From Pseudomonadota bacterium (GTDB taxonomy: Bacteria; Pseudomonadota; Alphaproteobacteria; Rhizobiales; Hyphomicrobiaceae): a stretch of DNA of 64,000 bases. Below are positions 17,417-26,793 of this stretch, piece after piece. The notes under the pieces were generated by a model. The model made no database searches. It worked only from the letters and a program-made list of their open reading frames with translations, and was not told where the DNA came from. Both the position numbers and the translations under genes were made by a program. The stretch spans positions 1 through 64,000 of the forward strand of contig JAEZRM010000095.1 of the NCBI GenBank assembly GCA_023412805.1. The letters are read 5' to 3'. How positions within the stretch are numbered: the first letter of the stretch is position 1; every line of letters starts with the position of its first letter.

Positions 17417-18802
17417 TCACGCCGCCGGCAGCACCAGGCGGGCACTCAGACCGCCTGCCGGCGCCGCCTCCAAATTGAAAGTTCCACCATAAGACTGGAC
17501 GAGATCCGCGACGATGGAAAGGCCGAGACCCGATCCCGGTTTGCTCTCGTCGAGACGACGACCACGCTTGACCGCCTGAGCACGCTGCTCAGCATCGAGA
17601 CCAGGGCCGTCGTCGGCGACGGTAATCTCGACGGCGCGATAAGGGCGCGCGACACCCGGCTCCTCCAGGACGACGACGTTAACCTTCACCTGACTGCCGG
17701 CCCATTTGCAGGAATTGTCGATGAGATTGCCGAGCATCTCCTCGAGGTCTTGCCGCTCGCCGCGGAAACGGGCGCCGGGTGCACAGTCCACGGCAATATC
17801 GATATGGCGGTCGCGGTATATGCGCGAGACAGCGCGCACAAGGCCGCGCAGCACGGGCTCGACTTCGGTCACGGTGCCGATCACACTGAGCTGGGCCGCG
17901 ACACGCGCGCGATCGAGGTAATGATTGATCTGGTCGCGCATGATGTCGCCCTGCTCGACGACCTTGTTGCCGAAGTGCGAGCGCTCCTCACGCGCTTCAT
18001 TGATCATGACCGCGAGCGGCGTCTTCAAGGCGTGGGCGAGATTGCCGACTTGGGTGCGAGCGCGCTCGATCGTATCGTGATTGGACTGAATGAGCGCGTT
18101 GAGCTCGGCGCGTAGTGGCTCGATCTCTGCGGGCAGATCACCCTCGAGTCGCTGGGCGCGCCCCGATCGGATATCGGCGAGCCCCTGCTCGATAGCGCGT
18201 AGGGGCTTCAGGCCATAGCGCACCTGCACGACCGTCGCACCGACAAGGCCGAAACCGGCGATCGCGAGCGCGATCACAAGCGGCAGGCGGAACTCGTCGA
18301 GCCGTCCTTCGATGAAATCCATGTTGCCGGCGACGACGTAGGAGTAATTGCTCTGGGCCTCGTCGTCGCCGAGATTGAAGACCGTCTCGGCGACACGGAG
18401 TGGCTCGCCCAGAGGGCCGGTCGCCTCCGTCCAGCGAATGTTGTTGGTGTCCGGAACGACGTTGTTTGCCGAGGGCAAGCCTATGGCTTCGCTCGCGAGC
18501 GAAGCCGAGACCATGCGGCGCCCCGTGCTGCCGGCGAGTGGCGTGATCTGCCAATACCAGCCCGAGTGCGTTACCTCGAAGAGCGGCTCACCGACATTGC
18601 GGGGAAAGCGCGGCTCCAAACCGCCATCGTCCGTGCTGAAAGCGATGACGAGGGTCAGAAGCTGACTGAGGCGCGCGTCGTGGGCGGAAGAGAGTTCGTT
18701 CTGGCGGACGTAGTCGATAACGAGCCCAGCCAGGGGCAGAACGAGCAGCGTCCAAACGGCCGCCGTCGCGAAAAGTCGAAACGCGAGCGAGTTAACTTTC
18801 AT
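17417..18802 (-). CDS. Two-component sensor histidine kinase (FeuQ/PhoQ-like)
   Basis: Membrane kinase of 461 residues. A transmembrane helix at about 10-32, a periplasmic sensor domain of about 135 residues, a second helix at about 165-190, a HAMP-like linker, the phosphoacceptor H-box LAHALKTPLAVMINEARE near 255, N-box LIDNSCKWA near 360 and G-boxes ADDGPGL and SGLGLSIVADLVQSYGG near the end are visible. The start ATG overlaps the end of the response regulator gene by 11 bases, so the pair is coupled. Layout and sequence resemble PhoP/PhoQ-type systems of rhizobia called FeuP/FeuQ; that name is an inference. It lies just upstream of ccmI on the same strand. Confidence 0.92.
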   Translation of the reverse strand: MKVNSLAFRLFATAAVWTLLVLPLAGLVIDYVRQNELSSAHDARLSQLLTLVIAFSTDDGGLEPRFPRNVGEPLFEVTHSGWYWQITPLAGSTGRRMVSASLASEAIGLPSANNVVPDTNNIRWTEATGPLGEPLRVAETVFNLGDDEAQSNYSYVVAGNMDFIEGRLDEFRLPLVIALAIAGFGLVGATVVQVRYGLKPLRAIEQGLADIRSGRAQRLEGDLPAEIEPLRAELNALIQSNHDTIERARTQVGNLAHALKTPLAVMINEAREERSHFGNKVVEQGDIMRDQINHYLDRARVAAQLSVIGTVTEVEPVLRGLVRAVSRIYRDRHIDIAVDCAPGARFRGERQDLEEMLGNLIDNSCKWAGSQVKVNVVVLEEPGVARPYRAVEITVADDGPGLDAEQRAQAVKRGRRLDESKPGSGLGLSIVADLVQSYGGTFNLEAAPAGGLSARLVLPAA

Positions 18803-19463
18803 CGCCCTCACGCGTCAGGCGATAGCCGAGCCCGCGCACCGTCTTGATCATGTCCGAGGGGATCTTCCGCCTCAGGCGCCCGATGAACACCTCGATGGTG
18901 TTCGAGTCGCGGTCGAAATCCTGATCGTAGAGATGCTCGACGAGCTCGGTCCGCGAGACGACCCGCTCGTTATGGTGCATGAGATAGGCGAGCAGACGAT
19001 ACTCGTGCGAGGTGAGCTTCACCGGCTGGCCGCCCATCGAGACGCGCGCCGTCTTGGTATCGAGACGCAGCGGGCCGACCTCGATCTCGCTGCGCGCATG
19101 TCCCGAAAGCCGGCGCACTTGCGCACGAATGCGGGCGAGTAGCTCCTCCATGTGGAAGGGTTTGGCGAGATAATCGTCGGCGCCGGCATCCATGCCTTGC
19201 ACCTTGTCGCTCCAGCGATCGCGCGCCGTGAGCAGAATGACCGGCATGTTGCGCTCGGCGCGCCGCCACTGCTCGAGGACGCTGATGCCATCCTTTTTCG
19301 GCAGGCCGATGTCCAGGATCACGATGTCGTAGGGTTCGGTCTCGCCGAGGAAGTAGCCCTCCTCGCCGTCGTGCGCGCTGTCTACCGCATAACCGGCGTC
19401 GACCAGCGCGGAAGCAAGCTGACGATTGAGATCCGGATCATCCTCGACCACCAGCACACGCAT
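18792..19463 (-). CDS. OmpR/PhoP-family response regulator (FeuP-like)
   Basis: DNA-binding response regulator of 223 residues. Receiver domain with acidic pocket (VVEDD), phosphoacceptor Asp in VILDIGLPKKDG near residue 51, Thr in LLTARD and Lys in LAKPF. Winged-helix output domain from about 125 (LTSHEYRLLAYLMHHNERVVSRTELVEHLYDQDFDRDSNTIEVFIGRLRRKI). The ATG at 19463 begins MRVLVVEDD, the standard start; a 14-residue in-frame extension upstream was rejected. It pairs with the overlapping kinase gene. Target genes cannot be told from sequence. Confidence 0.95.
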   Translation of the reverse strand: MRVLVVEDDPDLNRQLASALVDAGYAVDSAHDGEEGYFLGETEPYDIVILDIGLPKKDGISVLEQWRRAERNMPVILLTARDRWSDKVQGMDAGADDYLAKPFHMEELLARIRAQVRRLSGHARSEIEVGPLRLDTKTARVSMGGQPVKLTSHEYRLLAYLMHHNERVVSRTELVEHLYDQDFDRDSNTIEVFIGRLRRKIPSDMIKTVRGLGYRLTREGDES

Positions 19464-19617
19464 GGCGTCTCGCCCCCTTGTCTGAGATGCCCCGTGCATG
19501 GTCACTCACCCGCCTAAAACGTCGGACGGGCAGCAGTTTAACCGGCCGGGGCGACGAATACCATTCCAGTCGTGCGCTGAAACGCCGAAGGAGCGGCAAA
19601 TCCGTCGCAGGAGGACA

Positions 19618-19983
19618 TCAACGCTTTTTGGGCGGCTTTGCGGCCTTGGGCGGGTCAGCGGTCTCCAGAGGGCCGCGTGCCTCGACTGTACGGTTGCGTA
19701 TCCGCCCCTTGGGCTCGCGGACCAGCACGCGGTAGATGTAGCGCTCGCCATCCTGGCAGAGGGTCACGCGGATCACATTGCCCTTCAGCCGTCTGCGGGC
19801 CCAGGCGTGGATGTCGCGGGCCGGCACCAGCTTTTCGCGCAAAACGATGGGCGCCGCATCCGACCAGTCGTCGAAGCACTTCACGGACTGCCCGATAGCT
19901 GCCGGGGCCGAAGGCAGCCCCAACAAGGCAGCAAGGACGAATGCGCCCAACACCACGGTGGATCGCAGGCCGATGATCATCAT
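19618..19983 (-). CDS. Small exported PepSY-like protein preceding the two-component system
   Basis: Exported protein of 121 residues. Residues 1-32 are a signal peptide (VVLGAFVLAALLGLPSAPAA). The mature part has two cysteines and a PepSY-like pattern: an alpha segment (VPARDIHAWARRRLKGNVIRV), then strands (ERYIYRVLVREPKGRIRNRTVEARG), followed by a Lys/Pro-rich tail. It is 154 bases upstream of the response regulator on the same strand. Small PepSY-like or FeuN-type periplasmic proteins at this position are known to inhibit the partner kinase in relatives, so a signal-modulating role is a reasonable inference, not shown here. Confidence 0.75.
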   Translation of the reverse strand: MMIIGLRSTVVLGAFVLAALLGLPSAPAAIGQSVKCFDDWSDAAPIVLREKLVPARDIHAWARRRLKGNVIRVTLCQDGERYIYRVLVREPKGRIRNRTVEARGPLETADPPKAAKPPKKR

Positions 19984-20068
19984 TGGGCGAGACTAGGGGC
20001 GCCGGCGTGAATACGCAATGAACAGTGTCGCTTGTACGGACAAGCCGGTCCCGACGCCCCAAGCGCTG

Positions 20069-20860
20069 CTACTTCGGTGCCCAGCGCGCGCTGCGCTTCT
20101 CGGCGAACGAGGCGAGTCCCTCCGATGCCTCGGCGGTCTGGCGCTGATCCGAATGGCTCTGGATGAGACCCTCGAGGGTTGATGCATCGAACCCGCCCCA
20201 GGCGTGCTCCATGATGTGCTGCTTGGTCTTGGCGATGGCGCCCGGTGCGTTCTCGAGGAGCGCGGCGACGATCTTCTCTCCGCGCGCGGCGAGATCGGCG
20301 AGCGGGACGACCTCGTGCACGAGGCCGATGCGGCGCGCCTCTTCGGCGCCGAAGCGCTCGCCAGTCAGGGCATAGCGGCGCACCTGGCGCACGCCGATCG
20401 CATCATTGAGCTGCGGGAAGATGATGCTTGCGTGGAGACCCCATCGCACCTCGGTAATGGAGAACAGCGCGTTGTCCGCGGCGATCACGACATCGCAGGC
20501 GGAGATAACACCCGTGCCGCCGCCGAAGCAGCCGCCCTGCACGAGCGCGACGACGGGCACCGGCAGCCGGTTGAGGCGATCCACCGCGGTCGCCGTCGCA
20601 CGCGAGACAGTGAGATTGTCGGCCGGCGTGCCGGCGCGGGCACCGTTGATCCACGTGAGGTCGGCACCGGCCTGAAAGTGCTTGCCATTACCCTTGAGAA
20701 CGACGACGCGGAGCCCCTTCTCGGACCCGAGCGTATCCATGGCCGTGTGCAGGCCCTGGATCATGGCGCCGTTGTAGGCGTTGTTCACCTGTGGCCGGTT
20801 CAGGGTCACGGTCGCGACGCCGCGCGCATCGAGAGTCCAAAGAACGGGATCGTCGCTCAT
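20069..20860 (-). CDS. Enoyl-CoA hydratase/isomerase family protein
   Basis: Crotonase-fold enzyme of 263 residues. Oxyanion-hole segments GKHFQAGADLTWI (near 65) and CFGGGTGVISACDVVIA (near 110) are clear. The active-site region reads ITEVRWGLHASIIFPQL, lacking the second glutamate of classical hydratases and closer to 3-methylglutaconyl-CoA hydratase/LiuC-type proteins. I chose the ATG at 20860 because GGAG lies 6 bases upstream of it; an in-frame ATG four codons earlier is the alternative. No leucine catabolism partners are adjacent. It is divergent from the epoxide hydrolase gene. Confidence 0.9.
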   Translation of the reverse strand: MSDDPVLWTLDARGVATVTLNRPQVNNAYNGAMIQGLHTAMDTLGSEKGLRVVVLKGNGKHFQAGADLTWINGARAGTPADNLTVSRATATAVDRLNRLPVPVVALVQGGCFGGGTGVISACDVVIAADNALFSITEVRWGLHASIIFPQLNDAIGVRQVRRYALTGERFGAEEARRIGLVHEVVPLADLAARGEKIVAALLENAPGAIAKTKQHIMEHAWGGFDASTLEGLIQSHSDQRQTAEASEGLASFAEKRSARWAPK

Positions 20861-21040
20861 TTCATTCTCCATTTTTACTTTCCGCGGGCTGCTGGAAGGA
20901 GTTCATCCTACCCCGAGCATCGTGCCTGGCCCCGTGTTTCTCTTGCCGCGACCGGCCGGAAAGAGTTTCCTACCCTGGACATGCCAAGCCCGCGGCCACC
21001 AGACGGGCAGTTCCTACAGTGAAAGAGGAAACTAAGCAAA

Positions 21041-22171
21041 ATGCCCGCCCTCGATCCGCTCGATCATCCGACACTGCCAATCGGCATCACCGCGCGATTT
21101 GTGCCCGGCGTGAACGGTCTCGACATGCACGTTCTGGAATGCGGCGAGCGCGGGCGGCCGTGTCTCCTCCTGCTGCATGGCTTTCCCGAGCTTGCCTATA
21201 GCTGGCGCAAAGTCATGCCGATGCTGGCCGAGGCCGGATACTACGTCATTGCGCCGGATCAACGCGGCTATGGGCGCACGACCGGATGGGACAACCGGTA
21301 CGACGCGGACCTTGCCGAGTTCCGCCCCTTCAATCTCGTGCGCGATGTCATCGGGCTCGTGCACGCACTCGGCATTAGCGAGGTTGCCTCACTCATCGGG
21401 CACGACTTCGGCGCGACAGTCACCGCATTCGGCACGCTGCTCAGGCCCGACCTCTTCCGCTCCATGATCCTCATGAGCGCGCCGTTCTCCGGTCCGCCGG
21501 CGATCCGGTCCAGTGCAGGCCCCAAAGGGCCGAGCATCCATGAGACGCTCGCCGCGCTCTCGCGCCCGCGCAAGCACTATCAGGCCTACTACTGCACACG
21601 CGAAGCCGATCCGAACATGCATGGCGCGAGACAGGGCGTGCACGCTTTCCTGCGCGCCTACTTCCACCACAAGAGCGCCGACTGGAAAGCGAACAAGCCC
21701 TACCGGCTCGCGGGCTGGACAGCCGAAGAACTCGCCAAGATGCCGACGTACTACGTCATGGATCTCGTGGACGGCATGGCCGAGACAGTCGCCAAGGAAA
21801 TGCCGAGCGAAGCGGAGATCGCGGCATGCGGCTGGATGCCGGAAGCGGAGATGGGCGTGTTCAGCCAGGAGTACGGCCGCACAACTTTCCAGGGCGGCCT
21901 CAACTGGTATCGTGCGCGCGTCGAGCCGCGCTTCCAGCCGGAATTGGAGCTGCTTTCCGGCCGCACGATCGACATACCCTCATGTTTCATTGCCGGTCGG
22001 AGCGACTGGGGCATCTATCAGGTGCCCAGTGCCATCGAGCGCATGCAGAAAGAGGCCTGCACACGCATGCGCGCGGTGCATCTCGTCGAAGGTGCCGGCC
22101 ACTGGGTGCAGCAGGAACGGCCCCAGGAAACAGCGCGGCACATTCTGGCGTTTCTGCAGGAGCAGCGCTGA
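21041..22171 (+). CDS. Alpha/beta hydrolase, epoxide hydrolase-like
   Basis: Cytoplasmic hydrolase of 376 residues. Oxyanion motif HGFPELAYSW near 47, APDQRGYGRT near 70, nucleophile aspartate in LIGHDFGATVTAF near 122, and C-terminal catalytic histidine in EGAGHWVQQERP. The Asp nucleophile and HGFP motif fit epoxide hydrolases and haloalkane dehalogenase relatives rather than serine esterases. GAGGAAA lies upstream of the ATG. The following methyltransferase gene starts 12 bases after the stop, so they are likely co-transcribed. Substrate unknown. Confidence 0.88.
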   Translation: MPALDPLDHPTLPIGITARFVPGVNGLDMHVLECGERGRPCLLLLHGFPELAYSWRKVMPMLAEAGYYVIAPDQRGYGRTTGWDNRYDADLAEFRPFNLVRDVIGLVHALGISEVASLIGHDFGATVTAFGTLLRPDLFRSMILMSAPFSGPPAIRSSAGPKGPSIHETLAALSRPRKHYQAYYCTREADPNMHGARQGVHAFLRAYFHHKSADWKANKPYRLAGWTAEELAKMPTYYVMDLVDGMAETVAKEMPSEAEIAACGWMPEAEMGVFSQEYGRTTFQGGLNWYRARVEPRFQPELELLSGRTIDIPSCFIAGRSDWGIYQVPSAIERMQKEACTRMRAVHLVEGAGHWVQQERPQETARHILAFLQEQR

Positions 22172-22183
22172 ACGGAGCAGACC

Positions 22184-23215
22184 ATGGCAGACACGATCGG
22201 CATGGCGGCGCAGGCAGCGGGGCAGGCCGTACGGTTCGGCTTGTATCTCGGCCTCAATCGGATCGTCGACTGGCGCACGAATGCCCTCGGCCGGGCGCCA
22301 ACCGAAAAGCCGCGTGGACCGATGCCGTCGCAAGCCGAGCTGCTGCGCGATCTCATGGGCTTGCTCATGCAGGATGCCGCGGCCGTGCGCGATGGCCTCT
22401 ATCCGCCCATGAGCGACGAGCCGCCGCTACCTGTGCAACTGAAGCGCATTCGCTACATGCTTGCCGATCTGCCGTCGGCCCTGGCGCGCCGCAACGCGCG
22501 TGATGCCTCGACGGCGGAAGCTGCGATGCGCGACGATCTTCCCGACTACTTCGTGCAGGACTTCCACTTCCAGACGGGCGGCTATCTTACCGACGATTCC
22601 GCCAAGTTGTACGACCTGCAGGTGGAGACGCTCTTCTATGGCGCGGCCGGCGCCATGCGTCGGCAGGGTTTGAGGCCGATTGCAGCCTTCATGCACGGGC
22701 GCGATCAAAGGCAGGTGCGGCTGCTGGATGTCGCCTGCGGTACCGGGCGATTTTTGCGCGCAGTGCGCCTCGCCTATCCTGCGATGAAGCTCTCGGGTCT
22801 CGATCTCTCGCGGCCCTATCTCGAGGAAGCGCGGCGGCATCTCAAGGATCTGCGTCCGGTCGAGTGGATCGCTGCAAACGCCGAGACGATCCCGCTCGAT
22901 GACGCGAGCCAGGACATTATCACCACGGTCTTCCTGTTTCACGAGTTGCCATCCGACGTGCGCCGGCGAGTCGCGGCCGAGATGGCGCGCGTCCTGAAGC
23001 CGGGCGGGCTTCTCGTCTTCATCGACAGCCTGCAGATGGGTGATCGACCGAACTGGGATGGCCTGCTCGAGGCCTTTCCCGCGCGCTTTCACGAACCGTA
23101 CTATCGCCACTACGCAATCGATGATCTCGACGGCGTATTCCGCGAGGCAGGGCTCGAAGCCGTCGAGCAGTCGACGGCATTTCTTGCGAAGATGATGGTG
23201 CGGAAGAAGTCTTAG
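22184..23215 (+). CDS. Class I SAM-dependent methyltransferase
   Basis: Protein of 343 residues. An N-terminal helical extension of about 150 residues precedes a Rossmann-type methyltransferase domain: motif I LLDVACGTGRFLRAV near 183, acidic loop LSGLDLS, post-I EWIAANAETIPLDDAS and motif LFHELPSDVRRRVAAEMARVLKPGGLLVFIDS. The extension is not recognised. It follows the epoxide hydrolase gene by 12 bases. Its stop codon overlaps the stop codon of the convergent SDR gene. Substrate unknown; the domain is of the UbiE/Methyltransf_11 kind. Confidence 0.87.
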   Translation: MADTIGMAAQAAGQAVRFGLYLGLNRIVDWRTNALGRAPTEKPRGPMPSQAELLRDLMGLLMQDAAAVRDGLYPPMSDEPPLPVQLKRIRYMLADLPSALARRNARDASTAEAAMRDDLPDYFVQDFHFQTGGYLTDDSAKLYDLQVETLFYGAAGAMRRQGLRPIAAFMHGRDQRQVRLLDVACGTGRFLRAVRLAYPAMKLSGLDLSRPYLEEARRHLKDLRPVEWIAANAETIPLDDASQDIITTVFLFHELPSDVRRRVAAEMARVLKPGGLLVFIDSLQMGDRPNWDGLLEAFPARFHEPYYRHYAIDDLDGVFREAGLEAVEQSTAFLAKMMVRKKS

Positions 23216-23964
23216 AGCCCTGCGGACATCCCACCGTCGACGGCGAGCTCGGCGCCCGTCACGAACGAGCTGTCATCGCTCGCGAAGAAAAGCGCGGCGC
23301 GCGCGATCTCCTCGGCCGTGCCGAAGCGGCGCAGCGGCGTTTGGTCGATCAGCGCCTTGGCGATCATGGGATTGCGCAGCACGCGGCTCGTGAGGTTGGT
23401 CTCGACGAAACCCGGCGCTACCGCATTCACGCGGATATTGAAGGGCGCGTACTCGACCGCAAGCGCACGCGTGAGCGCGGAGACCGCACCCTTGGTGGCG
23501 GAGTAGGCGGCGAGCTGGCGCAGGCCGCGATGCGCCATGATCGACGCAAGGTTCACGAGCGATCCGCGCCCCGATGCCTTCAGCAGCTCGAAGCCATCAC
23601 GCGCGACGCGCACCACGCCGTCGAGATTCACTTCACGAATCCGCACCCAGTCGGCATCCGAGAGATGGCGGAAATCCTCGCGCACATTCAGGCCGGCATT
23701 GTTGATGATCACGTCGAGCTTGCCGTGCGCGCTTTGAATGGCGCGAAAGAGCGCCGTCACATCCTGGCCGCGCGAGACATCGCAGGTTTGTGCGGTCGCC
23801 GCCCCGCCTGCCGCACCGATCTCGGCGACGACACTCTCCGCGGCTGTGCCATCGACGTCGCTGACATAGACGTGCGCGCCTTCGCCCGCGAAAACGTGCG
23901 CCATACCGCGACCAATGCCGTTGCCGGCGCCCGTGACCAGCGCGATGCGCCCCTGCAGCCTCAT
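23212..23964 (-). CDS. Short-chain dehydrogenase/reductase
   Basis: NAD(P)-dependent oxidoreductase of 250 residues. Cofactor motif TGAGNGIGRG near residue 12, the NNAG-type motif IINNAGLN near 85, catalytic Ser/Tyr/Lys (LASIMAHRGLRQLAAYSATKGA) near 140-155. The C-terminus (TGAELAVDGGMSAG) is typical of FabG-like SDRs. I chose the ATG at 23964 (MRLQGR), which has GAAGG 8 bases upstream; an in-frame TTG eight codons earlier lacks a clear ribosome binding site. The stop overlaps the convergent methyltransferase stop. Substrate unknown. Confidence 0.92.
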   Translation of the reverse strand: MRLQGRIALVTGAGNGIGRGMAHVFAGEGAHVYVSDVDGTAAESVVAEIGAAGGAATAQTCDVSRGQDVTALFRAIQSAHGKLDVIINNAGLNVREDFRHLSDADWVRIREVNLDGVVRVARDGFELLKASGRGSLVNLASIMAHRGLRQLAAYSATKGAVSALTRALAVEYAPFNIRVNAVAPGFVETNLTSRVLRNPMIAKALIDQTPLRRFGTAEEIARAALFFASDDSSFVTGAELAVDGGMSAGL

Positions 23965-24000
23965 GCGTGTTGCCTTCGCCGTATTCAACCCGCCCGCACG

Positions 24001-25386
24001 CTACTCCGCAGCAGCCGCCGGCGGCATCCATTTCTCGCGCATGGTTACCAGCTCCTCGGCGGCACTCGGATGGAGCGCCATGGTGGCGTCGAAGTCGGCT
24101 TTGGTGGCGCCCATACGCATGGCGATCGCGGCCATCTGCACGATCTCGGCGGCGTCCGGTCCGAGAACATGGCAGCCGAGCACGCGATCCGTTGCGCGCT
24201 CGACGATGAGTTTCATCAGCATCCTCTCATCACGTGCCGTGAGCGTCACCTTCATCGGGCGGAAACGCGCCTTGTAGATATCGATGCCGCCGGGGCGCTT
24301 GGCCGCTTCGTGCTCGGGCAGCCCGACAGTGCCGATCTCCGGCGTCGAGAAGACGCCCGTCGGGATCCAGTCGTGATCGACGACGCGCGGCTTGTTGCCG
24401 AAGAGGCTGTCGGCAAAGGCGTGCCCCTCGCGGATGGCGACCGGCGTCAGGTTCACGCGGTCACACACATCGCCGACGGCGTAGATGCTCGGTACGTTCG
24501 TGCGCTGCTGCTTGTCGACGATGATATCGCCGCTCTTGCCGAGCGCGACGCCCGCGCTCTCGAGCCCGAGACCTTTGGTATTCGGGCTGCGACCGATCGC
24601 GAACATGACCTGATCGACGTCGAGCTTGCCACCGCCCGTGCAATGCGCAGTGAGGCCGCTTCCCGTCTTCTCGATGCGCGAAAAGACTTCGCCCGTAATG
24701 ATGCGGATGCCGCGTTTGCCGTACTCCTCGGTGAGTGCATCTCGCAGGTCCTCGTCGAAACCGCGCAGGATTTTCTCGCCGCGGTAGATGAGCGTCGTCT
24801 CCGCACCGAGCCCGGCGAAGATACCGGCGAACTCCACCGCAATGTAGCCGCCGCCGGCAATCACGATGCGCTTTGGCAGCTCCTGCAGATGAAAGGCCTC
24901 GTTCGACGTGATGGCGTGCTCGACGCCCGGCAGCTTCGGATCGACGTTCGCGCTACCCCCTGTCGCAACGAGGATGATTTTCGCAGTGATCTCCTTGCCG
25001 CTATCGGCGAGGCGGACGGAATTGGGACCAGTGACCACCGCGCGTGTCTTGTGGATAGCAGCGACACCGGCGCGCTCAAGCCCCCCACGATAGGCGCCTT
25101 CGAGGCGTGCGATTTCCTTGTCCTTGTTGGCGATGAGCGTTGCCCAGTCGAATGTCGGCTCGCCCACGGTCCAGCCGAAGCCGACGGCATCCGCGAATTC
25201 ATCGGAGAAGCGGCTTGCATAGACGAGCAGCTTCTTCGGCACGCAACCGCGGATGACGCACGTGCCGCCGAAGCGGAACTCTTCGGCAATCGCGACCTTC
25301 GCGCCATGCCCGGCCGCGATGCGCGCCGCGCGCACGCCGCCGGAACCGGCACCGATCACGAACAGATCATAGTCATAGCTCGCCAT
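24001..25386 (-). CDS. gor: Glutathione-disulfide reductase
   Basis: Flavoprotein of 461 residues that reduces GSSG with NADPH. FAD motif VIGAGSGGVRAARIAA at the N-terminus, redox-active disulfide GGTCVIRGCVPKK near residue 40, NADPH-binding VIAGGGYIAVEFAG near 175, second FAD motif YAVGDVCDRVNLTPVA near 305, and the catalytic C-terminal histidine/glutamate HPSAAEE. The ATG at 25386 (MASYDYDLFV) is the usual start. The next gene upstream (DUF2059) ends 11 bases before, and rpiA lies beyond it, an order often seen in rhizobial relatives. Confidence 0.97.
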   Translation of the reverse strand: MASYDYDLFVIGAGSGGVRAARIAAGHGAKVAIAEEFRFGGTCVIRGCVPKKLLVYASRFSDEFADAVGFGWTVGEPTFDWATLIANKDKEIARLEGAYRGGLERAGVAAIHKTRAVVTGPNSVRLADSGKEITAKIILVATGGSANVDPKLPGVEHAITSNEAFHLQELPKRIVIAGGGYIAVEFAGIFAGLGAETTLIYRGEKILRGFDEDLRDALTEEYGKRGIRIITGEVFSRIEKTGSGLTAHCTGGGKLDVDQVMFAIGRSPNTKGLGLESAGVALGKSGDIIVDKQQRTNVPSIYAVGDVCDRVNLTPVAIREGHAFADSLFGNKPRVVDHDWIPTGVFSTPEIGTVGLPEHEAAKRPGGIDIYKARFRPMKVTLTARDERMLMKLIVERATDRVLGCHVLGPDAAEIVQMAAIAMRMGATKADFDATMALHPSAAEELVTMREKWMPPAAAAE

Positions 25387-25397
25387 AACGTATTTCC

Positions 25398-25904
25398 TCA
25401 GAGGTCGATGCCGCGTTTCCTGAGTTCGCGCCGCATCTCCGCGTCGATCTCGGCACCAATGCGTTGGCCCCAAATCTGGCCCGCCAGCATGGACTGGCGC
25501 ATGATTTCAGGCTGCGCCGCGACCATGCGTCGGCCAACCTCGGATTGATAGAACGCCGTTACGCCGCGCATATCGTCGACAGTCATTCTCTCGGCGTAGA
25601 TGATGGCGATCTGCTCGATCAACTCGCCCTTCCGCGACGAAAAGCGCTTCACCATCTCGGCCATGAGCTCGCGGATCTCGCCTGCACGGCCGGGCGCCAG
25701 CGAGACGAAGGCTTGCGTCAACGGACCGGTCAGCAATGGGAGCGCCTGATCGAACTGAGCCGAGGCGCCGGTCACCTCGATGAGCACTCGTGCGGCACCC
25801 ATGGCCCCCGGTGAGGCGCGCTGTTGCGCCAGTGTCGGCTGGCTCAGGGCTGCGCAGAAGAGCATCGCGATGAACAAGCAGCGTGCGAGGCTCATCGACT
25901 TCAT
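25398..25904 (-). CDS. Exported DUF2059 protein
   Basis: Protein of 168 residues with a signal peptide (residues 1-27, ending LAQQ). The mature part is helical and carries the DUF2059 pattern (AIIYAERMTVDDMRGVTAFYQSEVGRRMVAAQPEIMRQ). The function of this family is unknown. It sits in a tight minus-strand cluster between rpiA (26-base gap) and gor (11-base gap), so it is probably co-transcribed with them. The start ATG at 25904 was chosen for the signal peptide; the long arginine-rich in-frame upstream extension overlaps rpiA and is not real. Confidence 0.88.
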   Translation of the reverse strand: MKSMSLARCLFIAMLFCAALSQPTLAQQRASPGAMGAARVLIEVTGASAQFDQALPLLTGPLTQAFVSLAPGRAGEIRELMAEMVKRFSSRKGELIEQIAIIYAERMTVDDMRGVTAFYQSEVGRRMVAAQPEIMRQSMLAGQIWGQRIGAEIDAEMRRELRKRGIDL

Positions 25905-25930
25905 CCTCCCAGGCAGCAGTAAGCGCGGGC

Positions 25931-26650
25931 TCAGCGCCCGTCGTCCTCGACGGGCTCGGTCTCGATTACGACGATGCCCTCCGGACCGGCGACGAACGCC
26001 ATGTCGGCGAGACCGAGAAAGAGACCGTTCTCGACGACGCCCGGAATGTGCTTCAGCGCCTCGTCCAACCGCTCGGGCTCGTCGATGCGCTTGAAGGCGC
26101 AATCGAAGATGTAGTTGCCGCCATCAGTGACGAAGGGTTGACGATCACGCCCCGTGCGCAGGCGGATCTCGCCGTGACAGCCAAGGTCGGCCGCAAGCAG
26201 CGCGATCATGTTCTGCGTCGCCATATAGCCGAAGCGCACGACCTCGACGGGCAAGGGGAACGCGCCGAGCCGTTCGACGCGCTTGGTGTGGTCGGCAATG
26301 ACGATGAGGCGCTCCGAAGCCGCCGCCACGATCTTCTCGCGCAGCAGGGCGCCGCCACCGCCCTTGATGAGCCGCAGGACGCCGTCGAACTCGTCGGCGC
26401 CATCGACCGTCATGTCGAGAAGCGGCATGTCATCGAGGGTGGTCAGGGGAATGCCGAGCGATGATGCCTGCGCCCGTGTCGCCTCGGAGGTCGGCACGCA
26501 GATGACATCGAGGCCGCCGCGAACCCGCTCGCCGAGCAGCTCGACAAAATGGGCCGCCGTGGACCCCGTGCCAAGGCCGAGGCGCATGCCCGATACGACC
26601 TGCTCGATGGCGCCGCGCGCCGCCATACGCTTGTACTCGTCCAGACTCAT
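25931..26650 (-). CDS. rpiA: Ribose-5-phosphate isomerase A
   Basis: Enzyme of 239 residues interconverting ribose 5-phosphate and ribulose 5-phosphate. Signature segments: RLGLGTGSTAAHFVELLGERV near 23-43, the substrate loop TVDGADEFD near 84, LIKGGGGALLREKIVA near 96 and DGGNYIFDC near 175. Normal length. First gene of the rpiA - DUF2059 - gor cluster. Confidence 0.97.
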   Translation of the reverse strand: MSLDEYKRMAARGAIEQVVSGMRLGLGTGSTAAHFVELLGERVRGGLDVICVPTSEATRAQASSLGIPLTTLDDMPLLDMTVDGADEFDGVLRLIKGGGGALLREKIVAAASERLIVIADHTKRVERLGAFPLPVEVVRFGYMATQNMIALLAADLGCHGEIRLRTGRDRQPFVTDGGNYIFDCAFKRIDEPERLDEALKHIPGVVENGLFLGLADMAFVAGPEGIVVIETEPVEDDGR

Positions 26651-26793
26651 TCGTGCTTATCCGTGGCCCGCTCCGTCGGCTGGCTTATCGCAGGTATCCG
26701 CCAAAATGGCCAGACGACTGAAGTCAGTATTAGTCAATACCTAAGAGCGGACGTTCTTTGAATACGGACTGCAACGGAGGGCTCCGGCGGCGG

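Noticed and set aside
23212..23215. Overlapping stop codons of convergent genes (also at 47987-47990)
   Set aside because: Short convergent overlaps of four bases are common in compact genomes and need no special explanation.
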